Positions 6,553-12,909 of a DNA stretch of 64,000 bases are shown one piece after another. The position numbers were made by a program, and so were the translations under genes. Source of the stretch: a virus; the IMG/VR virus record IMGVR_UViG_3300027917_000032, positions 1-64,000 of that record; one strand, written 5' to 3'. The notes beneath the pieces are model-generated. The model did no database searches and was not told the DNA's origin. It saw nothing but the letters and a program-made list of their open reading frames with translations. Position 1 is the stretch's first letter, and every line of letters begins with the position of its first letter.

Positions 6553-6747
6553 TCAACCTATGCAGTCCAGAAGGCTAAAGGCGTCATCGGTCATAACTAA
6601 TTCAACCGCCTTGGGATGGCCCGTGACCCACGCCAAAGCGAAAATACGCTGGTTCAGCATTGTTTGGGCAGCGCTGCCGGGTGTTGCCCGGTCCCGCTGT
6701 GCCGCTAATGCAAACAAGGTCGTTTTGATTTGTTCTTCTGTTTTCAT
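6553..6747 (-). CDS. Hypothetical protein, 64 aa, starting 2 nt after tRNA-Gln
   Basis: The ATG follows the discriminator base of tRNA-Gln by only two bases (CT), and no Shine-Dalgarno is available. The protein is helical (KTEEQIKTTLFALAAQRDR). The same CT-ATGAAA junction occurs after tRNA-Asn at 30331. If the tRNA 3' end is cut by RNase Z the remaining message would be leaderless. Confidence 0.6.
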   Translation of the reverse strand: MKTEEQIKTTLFALAAQRDRATPGSAAQTMLNQRIFALAWVTGHPKAVELVMTDDAFSLLDCIG

Positions 6748-6749
6748 AG

Positions 6750-6821
6750 CAGTGGAGGGAGGAATCGAACCTACCGCCTTTTGATCCAAAGTCAAACGTG
6801 CTACCATTACACCACCCCACT
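6750..6821 (-). tRNA. tRNA-Gln (anticodon TTG)
   Basis: It folds as a full cloverleaf. The acceptor AGTGGGG pairs with CTCCACT (one G-U), the anticodon stem TTTGA/TCAAA encloses CTTTGGA giving anticodon TTG, and the T arm contains GGTTCGATTCC. No CCA is encoded. The 5' end overlaps the stop of the upstream gene by two bases. Confidence 0.9.
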
Positions 6822-7047
6822 AAGTGCGCATCACTATCGACGCCGCTTCTGCCAGCCCGGCGTCACGGCCACGCCTATACCCCTCCGCAAACATTTTGGC
6901 TTTGCGGTAAGTATAAACCGTCTTGAGCGTGCCGCCACCGCACCATTCAAAACTGAAAACCATTGTGCCCTTTGTACGGCGACCTAGCACACGCAAGCCC
7001 GTCATATCTTCCAGAGCGGCGATTCGCTTCTGTAGAACCTTGTCCAT
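6820..7047 (-). CDS. Hypothetical protein, 75 aa, between tRNA genes
   Basis: The ATG at 7047 has GGAGGAG upstream. The protein is basic and helical (MDKVLQKRIAALE, then many Arg and Lys). Its 5' end and leader are duplicated 342 bp upstream as a truncated copy. Its location inside a tRNA cluster may reflect recombination. Function unknown. Confidence 0.6.
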   Translation of the reverse strand: MDKVLQKRIAALEDMTGLRVLGRRTKGTMVFSFEWCGGGTLKTVYTYRKAKMFAEGYRRGRDAGLAEAASIVMRT

Positions 7048-7178
7048 ACTCTCCTCCATCCGTATCCTCCCAGTACCAAGTACCATCTTCTATACCCCAC
7101 TGTGAGTGGCCCCGCCCGGTAATGCTCCGGGTTCTCCGGGTTGAAAGCCCGGCGATCTAACTTCTAATCTACGGGGCC
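7009..7178 (-). repeat. 170-bp direct repeat, copy A (gene start plus tRNA-Glu-like)
   Basis: Bases 7009-7108 are nearly identical to 7351-7450 at a constant offset of 342. The homology continues through a tRNA-Glu-like gene (7107-7178 versus 7449-7520), which has diverged mainly by paired changes. It carries the start of the gene at 6820-7047. Confidence 0.85.
7107..7178 (-). tRNA. tRNA-Glu-like (anticodon TTC) with atypical D and T loops
   Basis: The acceptor GGCCCCG/CGGGGCC is perfect. The anticodon stem CCGGG/CCCGG encloses CTTTCAA (anticodon TTC). The T stem CCCGG/CCGGG encloses AGCATTA instead of the usual TTCRANT, and the D loop lacks GG. Discriminator A. The cloverleaf is convincing, but the elbow contacts would be non-standard. 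See the second copy at 7449-7520 for covariation. Confidence 0.7.
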
Positions 7179-7181
7179 GGT

Positions 7182-7266
7182 CGCCGGGGCAGGACTTGAA
7201 CCTGCATCGGGAGCCGCGAACTCCCACCCCTTACATGAGGCGCGTCTGCCACTTCCGCCACCCGGC
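7182..7266 (-). tRNA. Class II tRNA (long variable arm), anticodon not assignable
   Basis: The D arm (GCGGAAGTGGCAGACGC) and T arm (GCAGG-TTCAAGT-CCTGC) are canonical and leucine-like. A 5-bp variable arm (GGGAG/CTCCC) marks class II. The anticodon arm is 3 bases short: CCTC and GGGG enclose ATGTAA, readable as GTA (Tyr) or TAA (Leu). It may be a specialised or degenerate tRNA. Confidence 0.65.
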
Positions 7267-7389
7267 TAGGTGCCCTTCCGCCCGCCCGGTCGTCCTGTAG
7301 ACAGTTGAGCGGGCCGGAAGGCTATGTTGTTGCACCTGGCAGGATGGGCTTTCCAGAGCGGCGATTCGCTTCTGTAGAACCTTGTCCAT
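7231..7389 (-). pseudogene. Truncated duplicate of the gene at 6820-7047
   Basis: It shares the ATG, leader and first codons (MDKVLQKRIAALE) with the gene at 6820-7047, then diverges completely and runs into the class II tRNA. It has only a partial Shine-Dalgarno change (GGAGGAT). It looks like the remnant left when the tRNA-Glu segment was duplicated. Confidence 0.6.
7268..7337 (-). ncRNA. Long hairpin between tRNA genes, possible structured RNA
   Basis: AGGTGC (7268-7273) pairs with GCACCT (7332-7337), and CTTCCGCCCGC pairs with GCGGGCCGGAAG (one bulge). This gives a long stem-loop of about 70 bases between the class II tRNA and the second tRNA-Glu-like gene. It does not fold as a cloverleaf. 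It could be a processing signal or a small RNA. Confidence 0.4.
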
Positions 7390-7520
7390 ACTATCCTCCA
7401 CTCGTATCCTCCCAGTACCAAGTACCATCTTCTATACCCCACTGTGAGTGACCCAGCCGGGTTACGCTCCCGGTTCTCCAGGTTGAAAGCCTGGTGACAT
7501 AACTAGTAGTCCACTGGGCC
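7351..7520 (-). repeat. 170-bp direct repeat, copy B
   Basis: Second copy of the segment at 7009-7178, offset 342 bp. The gene-start part differs by only a few bases. The tRNA part differs at several positions that keep pairing. Confidence 0.85.
7449..7520 (-). tRNA. tRNA-Glu-like (anticodon TTC), second copy
   Basis: The acceptor GGCCCAG/CTGGGTC, anticodon stem CCAGG/CCTGG with the same CTTTCAA loop, and T stem CCGGG/CCCGG with loop AGCGTAA all pair. Compared with the copy at 7107-7178, C-G becomes A-T in the acceptor, G-C becomes A-T in the anticodon stem, and a T-stem pair flips. These paired changes argue for a selected RNA structure. Confidence 0.7.
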
Positions 7521-7631
7521 GCGAAGGCGTGCGGGAACTACCTCAAGCACCATGCGCTTCCCGCAGCGGTTAGGTTTACTGCTCCCGGTAGCCAGGGTCT
7601 TACTCCCTGGGACGCCTTTAACACCATCCAC
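7503..7631 (-). CDS. Possible small basic protein, 42 aa
   Basis: A GTG-started frame encodes a basic peptide with normal composition (VDGVKGVPGSKTLATG). It overlaps the 5' end of the second tRNA-Glu-like gene by 18 bp and lacks a good Shine-Dalgarno, so it may not be translated. Bases 7521-7617 hold nothing else I can support. Confidence 0.25.
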   Translation of the reverse strand: MDGVKGVPGSKTLATGSSKPNRCGKRMVLEVVPARLRGPVDY

Positions 7632-7827
7632 GAACTTTTGTATGCTTAAGCGCTTGCTCAACCTCAGCTTCGCGCGTCGTCGTTCCCGTAAATCCCACCG
7701 CCATCGCATACGCGATGAGGCGCGCGTCCCATTTGTCCAGGGCATAGGCGGCGATGGATGTTTCTACGTTGGTGCCAGGAGTGGTCACAGTGACTAACCA
7801 GCACTTAACTCGTTTTTGTATTCGCAT
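7618..7827 (-). CDS. Hypothetical protein, 69 aa
   Basis: A small mixed alpha/beta protein (KCWLVTVTTPGTNVETSIAAYALDKWDARLIAYAM). The start overlaps the end of the upstream gene; the Shine-Dalgarno is weak and the start could lie a few codons later. Function unknown. Confidence 0.5.
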   Translation of the reverse strand: MRIQKRVKCWLVTVTTPGTNVETSIAAYALDKWDARLIAYAMAVGFTGTTTREAEVEQALKHTKVRGWC

Positions 7828-8161
7828 CGTTTTGATTCAATATGTTGTTCAACTCCACTAAAACGTCGAACGGTAGCCGCTTTAGCTCGTGCATCTGAAA
7901 CCGCCGCGAAAGCCGACTACACAGACGCGCTTTCCGCGCTTCCTGATACAAGTCTTGCGTCTCGCCTTCGCGTGGCAACCTTACTGAGATAAAGTGCCAA
8001 CGGTCACGCCGTCCCGACTGGCGGCCATCCCGCTTGCGGAACCGCTCACCCATGTCGGTAATTATGAGTGTGGGCGTAAGACGCTCGACATAGGTGACAC
8101 GACGACCCATGCTATCCAAACGGATCAACTCGTCGCCCTCTTTTATATTCTCAAGACTCAT
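7805..8161 (-). CDS. Hypothetical protein, 118 aa
   Basis: GGGAG lies about 6 bases before the ATG. The N-terminal 50 residues look like a small beta-barrel (GDELIRLDSMGRRVTYVERLTPTLII); the C-terminal part is basic and helical. It could be a nucleic-acid-binding protein, but no specific family is recognised. It lies immediately downstream of tRNA-like sequences. Confidence 0.55.
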   Translation of the reverse strand: MSLENIKEGDELIRLDSMGRRVTYVERLTPTLIITDMGERFRKRDGRQSGRRDRWHFISVRLPREGETQDLYQEARKARLCSRLSRRFQMHELKRLPFDVLVELNNILNQNDANTKTS

Positions 8162-8204
8162 AGTGTTCTCCCATAAGCCACGCCAATAGCGAAGGCTTTT
8201 GCTT

Positions 8205-8254
8205 TAGGGTAGGTTAGCTACCTACCTGCGTGCTTTCCAATTACACTACCGCCC
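8205..8254 (-). pseudogene. tRNA 5'-half-like fragment
   Basis: Reading leftward, a tRNA-like start (GGGCGGT) is followed by a good D arm (GTGT-AATTGGAAA-GCAC) and a stem-loop (GGTAGG-TAGCTAA-CCTACC, anticodon-like GCT). No matching T arm or acceptor 3' strand follows. Bases 8162-8204 and 8255-8299 contain nothing else I can name. Probably a decayed tRNA. Confidence 0.35.
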
Positions 8255-8299
8255 AAAAAGGGGCAGCGTGGCCGGTTGGCAGAGTGTGAAATATCTGTT

Positions 8300-8384
8300 G
8301 AGTCGGGGAGGGAATTGAACCCTCAGAGCCAGCGGCGGCTAGGTTACAGCCTAGCTTGGACTCAAACCATTGTCCAGCCCGATC
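8300..8384 (-). tRNA. tRNA-Tyr (anticodon GTA), unusual anticodon arm
   Basis: The D stem GGAC/GTCC with GG in its loop, the T arm GAGGG-TTCAATT-CCCTC and an extended variable region (GCC/GGC stem) are canonical for bacterial tRNA-Tyr. The anticodon arm has a 6-bp stem GCTAGG/CCTAGC closing a 6-base loop CTGTAA, anticodon GTA. The acceptor has one A-C mismatch at pair 2-71. Confidence 0.7.
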
Positions 8385-8395
8385 CTCTGGATACC

Positions 8396-8806
8396 TCACA
8401 CACTTCCGGCCTTTGCTGCCAGTGATCTAGGGATGTTTCTTTTCAGTTGCTCACCGATATATCCTGGATTCATTGGGTCAAACTCCAGTACCCACTTGAA
8501 GCCAATATCTTCCGTCGCCTGCGCCAGCAGGATGGCATCAATCACAAACTGCACCCAGTTGCCCCAGTAGTATTGTCGCCAGCCGGGCGGGCCGCCGAAA
8601 AAGCGAATCTTCTCCGAGCGGGCAAGCCTATGCCCCGACTTGTCATCCTTTAATACTTCGCGTGGGCAGGTATAATACCAGTCACCCGCATGAGGCCAAG
8701 CTACCGCTACAGAGTGGCAGTCAACGCCGTAAATCTTGAGGAGCCAGCACGCCTCATGCACGGTGATCCACTTCAACTTTCGTTTGAGTACGTCGATAGC
8801 GGTCAT
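8396..8806 (-). CDS. GGP-motif family protein, 136 aa
   Basis: It carries the family motif as IRFFGGP, then QYYWGNWVQFVIDAILL, and the N-terminal helix VHEACWLLKIYG. It is the most downstream of five neighbouring paralogues, each overlapping the next. The C terminus is longer than in its neighbours. The ATG overlaps the upstream stop. Function unknown. Confidence 0.68.
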   Translation of the reverse strand: MTAIDVLKRKLKWITVHEACWLLKIYGVDCHSVAVAWPHAGDWYYTCPREVLKDDKSGHRLARSEKIRFFGGPPGWRQYYWGNWVQFVIDAILLAQATEDIGFKWVLEFDPMNPGYIGEQLKRNIPRSLAAKAGSV

Positions 8807-9144
8807 ATCCCCAACAACTCCTCAAATTCCAGCTTCCGAGTGTAGTGCCAAAACAAGGCTTCGTCGCACAGCATCGTAAGCATGGTCCCCTGTTGCGGCG
8901 AACACTGGCGGGGTGGGCCACCTGTAAAACCCACAACGCCAAAACTGCCGCACGGCATGTCCAGCAGAAAATCGTCCAACTCTGCCAACGCGCTGCTCAC
9001 AGTCCAACATTCACCGCTCCAAGTAAACGATTTATACGGCGACTGAAACTTCTGTGCTATTGTGATTAGGGCGGCCCGTACCGAAAGCACGCAATACTTA
9101 TATTTCATGTCGGCAGGTTTCGGTTTTGCTTGTTTCACTAACAT
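8803..9144 (-). CDS. GGP-motif family protein, 113 aa
   Basis: The motif here is VGFTGGP, then QQGTMLTMLCDEALFWH. The N terminus is Lys/Pro-rich. The ATG at 9144 overlaps the end of the upstream paralogue; a later start at MKYKYC is possible because the Shine-Dalgarno is weak. It is the most divergent family member. Function unknown. Confidence 0.6.
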   Translation of the reverse strand: MLVKQAKPKPADMKYKYCVLSVRAALITIAQKFQSPYKSFTWSGECWTVSSALAELDDFLLDMPCGSFGVVGFTGGPPRQCSPQQGTMLTMLCDEALFWHYTRKLEFEELLGI

Positions 9145-9512
9145 GCGCCACGGTCCCACAGAATGTGCTCAATTGCCCGTATTGGACTCATGCCGCTCGT
9201 CAAGGTCCGACGCAGCATACAGTCAACTAAATAGGTCAGTAAGGTGCCGGTATACAAGCCGTTGCCGTAAGGGCCGCCAATAAACTCGATGGGCGATACG
9301 TCAATCGCGTTCATCATACGGCGACTGGTAATACCAAGCAGCCCGGCTGGCGTCCAAGGATACAGGCAGCCAGAAGCACCGACCCACCAAAACAGCGAGT
9401 CGCCGTAACCCAAAATCTTTAGCATGTGGCAAGCTGCGCCAGCCGTGTGCCCCTCCACGGCTTCTTGGAAACCAACCATGCACCCGTAGGTAAATATACG
9501 GTTATCACGCAC
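9138..9512 (-). CDS. GGP-motif family protein, 124 aa
   Basis: The GTG at 9512 is preceded by GGAGG with 6-base spacing and overlaps the end of the upstream paralogue. The motif is IEFIGGP, then LYTGTLLTYLVDCMLRR; the N-terminal helix is AACHMLKILGYG. Trp-rich centre. Function unknown. Confidence 0.68.
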   Translation of the reverse strand: MRDNRIFTYGCMVGFQEAVEGHTAGAACHMLKILGYGDSLFWWVGASGCLYPWTPAGLLGITSRRMMNAIDVSPIEFIGGPYGNGLYTGTLLTYLVDCMLRRTLTSGMSPIRAIEHILWDRGAC

Positions 9513-9828
9513 TGGCGGCCTCCAAGAACTTCTCAACCCGATCCCAGCATCCGTGTGTATGCTGATGGAAAAGCTCATCGACTAGCAACGCCAGCAGCGT
9601 GCCCCGATATTCTTTTCGCCCGCTGTTAAATGGACCGCCGCGAAATCTTAACGGAATCAACCGCGCGGGTATGTCGCCGTTCACTCGCTTCGCCAAATCA
9701 ATGATGTAGGTTGGAGCCCCGCAAAACTCAACTTGAACCGACGCAGCTTTGAACGTGTAGAGCAGATGGTTGAGAGCACGAGCCGCTGACCACTCGCGTA
9801 GCGCGTCGTAGGCTTTTTCAACATTCAT
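9505..9828 (-). CDS. GGP-motif family protein, 107 aa
   Basis: The motif reads LRFRGGP, then EYRGTLLALLVDELFHQ. The start at 9828 overlaps the stop of the upstream paralogue with GGGA just before it. It is shorter than its neighbours, close to the family core. Function unknown. Confidence 0.68.
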   Translation of the reverse strand: MNVEKAYDALREWSAARALNHLLYTFKAASVQVEFCGAPTYIIDLAKRVNGDIPARLIPLRFRGGPFNSGRKEYRGTLLALLVDELFHQHTHGCWDRVEKFLEAASA

Positions 9829-10207
9829 CAATCCCGATCCATTCTGCAACATGGTTAATGCCGTTTACGTCAATCTCGCAAAGAAGCCGGTCTAACAGCA
9901 GCGTGTAAAGTGTTCCCGTGTACCAGTGAAGTTTGTTTGGCGGCCCGCCCCAGAACCAAAACGTCATCGTTTCTTCGGCCATCCGGCCCTGAAGCTCAGG
10001 GTAGCGAAAGTCGTTTGCCAGGTTATCGGTAAACTGCTTGACACCGTTGACATAAATGATTTCGTTGCTGTAGCCAAAGGCTTCCATGATAGCCAGCGCG
10101 CCCTCAATGCTGATCCCCTTAATCGTGCGCAAGATAGCTTTCAGGGGGCGGGTTGGCTTTTTCCGCTGATTGATCTGATTGATAGTTGTCAGTGCTTGCA
10201 TGTCCAT
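9818..10207 (-). CDS. GGP-motif family protein, 129 aa, first of the cluster
   Basis: The motif reads FWFWGGP, then WYTGTLYTLLLDRLLCE, with the N-terminal helix EGALAIMEAFGYS. The ATG at 10207 lies 6 bases after the -10 box of the promoter at 10213-10241, the same geometry as at 4449, so translation is probably leaderless. A longer in-frame start at 10222 would overlap the promoter. Confidence 0.68.
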   Translation of the reverse strand: MDMQALTTINQINQRKKPTRPLKAILRTIKGISIEGALAIMEAFGYSNEIIYVNGVKQFTDNLANDFRYPELQGRMAEETMTFWFWGGPPNKLHWYTGTLYTLLLDRLLCEIDVNGINHVAEWIGIDEC

Positions 10208-10212
10208 ACTAA

Positions 10213-10241
10213 ACCCTACCATGTCATTTGCCGCTTGTCAA
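10213..10241 (-). promoter_or_regulatory. Sigma70-like promoter with extended -10 (TTGACA / TGG-TAGGGT)
   Basis: TTGACA (10241-10236) and TAGGGT (10218-10213) are 17 bases apart, with TGG before the -10. It lies in the 3' end of the upstream gene and drives the five-gene GGP cluster. Confidence 0.75.
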
Positions 10242-10616
10242 GTCGTCGGCCAGCAAATTTTTCAAGTCAACGATCATGGTGACGCGGAGCGCGTTCTGCT
10301 CAGGGGTGATGGGCCGAAAGTCAGCATCGGGATCGCCTTTGGGCCGGAACTTCTCGACTCGCAACCACTTGTCGGCCCACCGTTCAATCACGGGATTCCC
10401 TACCATCGGCACAGCCGGTACAGTGTCTCTAATCTCACACTCCACAACAAACCTCGCCTTGTCTCGATTAAGCCACTGTTTATATGGCTCCTGATCGGTC
10501 TTGGCGCGCAGACGATCCTCCAGAACACGGCAAAAACGCCGCACAATCTTGCGGCGTATGGGCTCTGTAACTAAGTCCGACAGGTTGCGAAAGAACCCCG
10601 CTAAGTCTCTCAACAT
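10224..10616 (-). CDS. Hypothetical protein, 130 aa
   Basis: The N-terminal half is a basic amphipathic helix region (RRKIVRRFCRVLEDRLRAK); the C-terminal half is mixed. The start overlaps the stop of the upstream gene. The promoter for the GGP cluster lies inside its last codons. Function unknown. Confidence 0.6.
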   Translation of the reverse strand: MLRDLAGFFRNLSDLVTEPIRRKIVRRFCRVLEDRLRAKTDQEPYKQWLNRDKARFVVECEIRDTVPAVPMVGNPVIERWADKWLRVEKFRPKGDPDADFRPITPEQNALRVTMIVDLKNLLADDLTSGK

Positions 10617-11230
10617 AGTAGTCCGTACTCCCTTGTGTGAAGCAGCGGAGGCTGCGATTCGACCCCCGTCGCGTCCCAGTTAAATTGCCCGTAGTGATTT
10701 CCGTAGTAAGTTGGCGCACCCAACAGCGAAAGTTCCTCATGTAAATAAGTCGTGTTATTGCCAACAGACGTCCAGTTGCCATAGCTGAAATAGCGGCTGA
10801 AAAATTCTTGTGCGTCGGAACCACGCACATCCAGTGGCAACGCTCTCCACCTTAGATACCGCTTGAGTACGGTTTCCATTTCACCACTTGCGAGCAGTCG
10901 GCCCTTGCACCATGCGTGTAGTTTGTTCCAGCCGACCCAATGCGGTTTAATACCGCGCCCATTCCCTGCCGCTTCTTTCGCGGCGGCCATCCTCGCTGAA
11001 TTAACGGGGATACCACGGCGCGTCGCTTCTGCATAGCAGCAGACACGCAACTGAGAGTATGCCTGATAATGACCTGCCCAAGCCATCGGAATGGTCGGGC
11101 GCTGTTGACCGATTTCCACGGCATGATTAAAATGCCGCAGCGTCACAAGCGTCTCAATCAGCATAGCGTCACTGTAGCAGGCGGCGCTGCGTGGAAAACT
11201 CGCATAAGGCAGTAAGATACAATCAAGCAT
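10610..11230 (-). CDS. Hypothetical protein, 206 aa
   Basis: A soluble protein rich in Tyr, Trp and His. The ATG overlaps the TGA of the upstream gene, and GAGG lies farther upstream than usual. A C-terminal stretch LLGAPTYYGNHYG resembles part of the GGP motif, but the similarity is too weak to claim membership. Function unknown. Confidence 0.6.
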   Translation of the reverse strand: MLDCILLPYASFPRSAACYSDAMLIETLVTLRHFNHAVEIGQQRPTIPMAWAGHYQAYSQLRVCCYAEATRRGIPVNSARMAAAKEAAGNGRGIKPHWVGWNKLHAWCKGRLLASGEMETVLKRYLRWRALPLDVRGSDAQEFFSRYFSYGNWTSVGNNTTYLHEELSLLGAPTYYGNHYGQFNWDATGVESQPPLLHTREYGLLC

Positions 11231-11525
11231 ACGTCGGTCGCCTCAGTAACACGTTACAGCCAACGGGGAACTCGTAGTCGCGCGGGTGCCATTTCCAATC
11301 ATCATAGGAATCCCCGCCGACCCATTCGCGTTCAATTAGTATGGCATAATAACCGTCATAAGTGACAAGTGTCTCCAAGAGCATAAGACCATCCTCGTCC
11401 AGATACTCCGTCTGCAATACCCGCTTACGCCCTGAAAACTCTGCAACCCGCAATACGCGCACAAACGTCGGGCACAGAGTAACCACCCTGATCGCGTCTT
11501 TCGCGTACTTCTCAAACAGACTCAC
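11223..11525 (-). CDS. Hypothetical protein, 100 aa
   Basis: It starts at GTG 11525 with GGAGGG upstream. A mixed beta-rich protein with no transmembrane segment. It shares an overlapping junction with both neighbours. Not recognised. Confidence 0.6.
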   Translation of the reverse strand: MSLFEKYAKDAIRVVTLCPTFVRVLRVAEFSGRKRVLQTEYLDEDGLMLLETLVTYDGYYAILIEREWVGGDSYDDWKWHPRDYEFPVGCNVLLRRPTYA

Positions 11526-11787
11526 ACGTTCCCTCCCTCATTCGGGCTACCCACTCGGCGTGCGTTTCGATGACGCAGTTGTACTGTTGCAGCATCGACA
11601 GAATCCAATGCTCCTCGCCCGTGTGACGCTCACCGCAAGCACAAATGCCCACGAGCAAATCACACGACGTATCAAAACGACGATGCCCCGTATGGGCCAT
11701 ACGATTCTGCCACTTTTTCGGGTAGGCGACGAATTGCCCCTTGTGCCCAAAACGTCGCAAAAGGGTTATGGGTTGGCCCATTCTCAT
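11512..11787 (-). CDS. Hypothetical Cys-containing protein, 91 aa
   Basis: The ATG at 11787 has GGAG immediately upstream. Residues such as CDLLVGICACGERHTGEEHW suggest a small metal-binding motif (CxCGxxH). It is the first gene after the promoter at 11825-11852. Function unknown. Confidence 0.6.
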   Translation of the reverse strand: MRMGQPITLLRRFGHKGQFVAYPKKWQNRMAHTGHRRFDTSCDLLVGICACGERHTGEEHWILSMLQQYNCVIETHAEWVARMREGTCESV

Positions 11788-11824
11788 CACTCCAGTTAAA
11801 GGTTCTCAGTGGCCGCCTACCTAA

Positions 11825-11852
11825 ACCATATCACAAAATCGGGCCGTGTCAA
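11825..11852 (-). promoter_or_regulatory. Sigma70 promoter (TTGACA-16-TATGGT, extended -10)
   Basis: TTGACA (11852-11847), a 16-base spacer and TATGGT (11830-11825) preceded by TGTGA. The sequence after it (TTAGGTAGGCGG) resembles that after the promoter at 30624-30651. It lies at the end of the deoxyribosyltransferase-fold gene and starts a new unit. Confidence 0.8.
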
Positions 11853-12448
11853 GCCTCATTCTCGAATTTTCTGCACATGCTCCAATCAAAGAAAAACCAC
11901 CGATTGAAGTGCTTGATGAGTGAATCCTTGTCGATATGCCGCAAATAGGCTTCAATCTCCTCCCAGGTGGAGAAGATCATTTCATGCGGCACCGTCGCCA
12001 AGAGCCAGTTGGGCGTAGCCTCTTTCCCTTGCTCGACATGAATGAGACACGGCTTCTTTTGCCGATTCGCCAGAAACAACTCTTCGTATGTTCCGCAGGC
12101 GTGTACGTCAATGTCAAGATTGATAATCAGAAAGTCGGCAATATCGACCATCCGAAGATCGACTGCGCGGATTACCTTGAGGGGCGGAGCGCACTCGTCA
12201 TACATTCCGAGCTTCTTCATCGCATTGATTTCATTCCGTAACGCCGCATCCTCGATTCCGACTTCAATCGGCTTGTGCGTCGGGTCCATCCAGATGATGC
12301 CCAAGTCGGCCAAATCCTTTTGCAGTTTGATTCTCCAAGCCTCGCCGCCGTCCTGCACACGATCCATCGCCCCGCAGAGGTAGCCCCGCGTATAGCGGAG
12401 TCGGTTGGTCGTGCTGCTCCTGATTAGTTCGTCGCTGCGTGCTGGCAT
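11849..12448 (-). CDS. Nucleoside 2-deoxyribosyltransferase-fold protein, 199 aa
   Basis: A YLCGAMDR motif near the N terminus and a central ADFLIINLDIDVHACGTYEEL segment match the nucleoside 2-deoxyribosyltransferase / DUF4406 fold, which moves or cleaves deoxyribosyl bonds of nucleosides or nucleotides. The acidic residue in GTYEE is the expected catalytic position. The start at 12448 has GGGAG upstream. It is the neighbour of a second member and of deoC, forming a nucleotide-salvage set. Substrate unknown. Confidence 0.72.
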   Translation of the reverse strand: MPARSDELIRSSTTNRLRYTRGYLCGAMDRVQDGGEAWRIKLQKDLADLGIIWMDPTHKPIEVGIEDAALRNEINAMKKLGMYDECAPPLKVIRAVDLRMVDIADFLIINLDIDVHACGTYEELFLANRQKKPCLIHVEQGKEATPNWLLATVPHEMIFSTWEEIEAYLRHIDKDSLIKHFNRWFFFDWSMCRKFENEA

Positions 12449-12450
12449 AG

Positions 12451-12909
12451 TCATTCTCCCTTCAAGTTGAGGATTGCTTCCGCCACCGTCAGAGCGGTTT
12501 CTACACTCTCGACACGAAACCCGGTAGCTTCAGAAATCATACCGTGGTTGTGGATGTTATCATCTTCGCTAATGACGATGATGGGGATGCGTTTCAAGTC
12601 GGCCCACGCAATCTCCATGACCGTGCCGATGCTCACCTTAGTCGCACCGAGAAAGTTCACGACCAACAGATCACAGCGGGTACAGTCAAAGCGGTCGCGG
12701 GTCATAATCCCACGGCTACAACTCAGCACCGTGTCGTAGTCGTTGCTGATGCACTCCTCAGCGGCTAGGTAATCCTTACCCCGCATCGGGTCCAAGCACT
12801 CGACGTTTTTACCGTAAAGCGCCTTCGCAAAGGCTTTCCGCCAATCGGTGCAGCCGCCATACGAACAGCCCGTGATAGGGCCAGCCAAGTAGATTGTGTA
12901 ATGGTTCAT
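12451..12909 (-). CDS. Nucleoside 2-deoxyribosyltransferase-like protein, 152 aa
   Basis: The N terminus IYLAGPITGCSYGGCTDWR and the central CDLLVVNFLGATKVSIGTVMEIAWA match the NDT / DUF4406 family, with the S-x-GT-x-x-E acidic catalytic region. In the known family these enzymes exchange or hydrolyse N-glycosidic bonds. It is directly downstream of deoC, which would consume deoxyribose 5-phosphate. Length typical. Confidence 0.8.
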   Translation of the reverse strand: MNHYTIYLAGPITGCSYGGCTDWRKAFAKALYGKNVECLDPMRGKDYLAAEECISNDYDTVLSCSRGIMTRDRFDCTRCDLLVVNFLGATKVSIGTVMEIAWADLKRIPIIVISEDDNIHNHGMISEATGFRVESVETALTVAEAILNLKGE

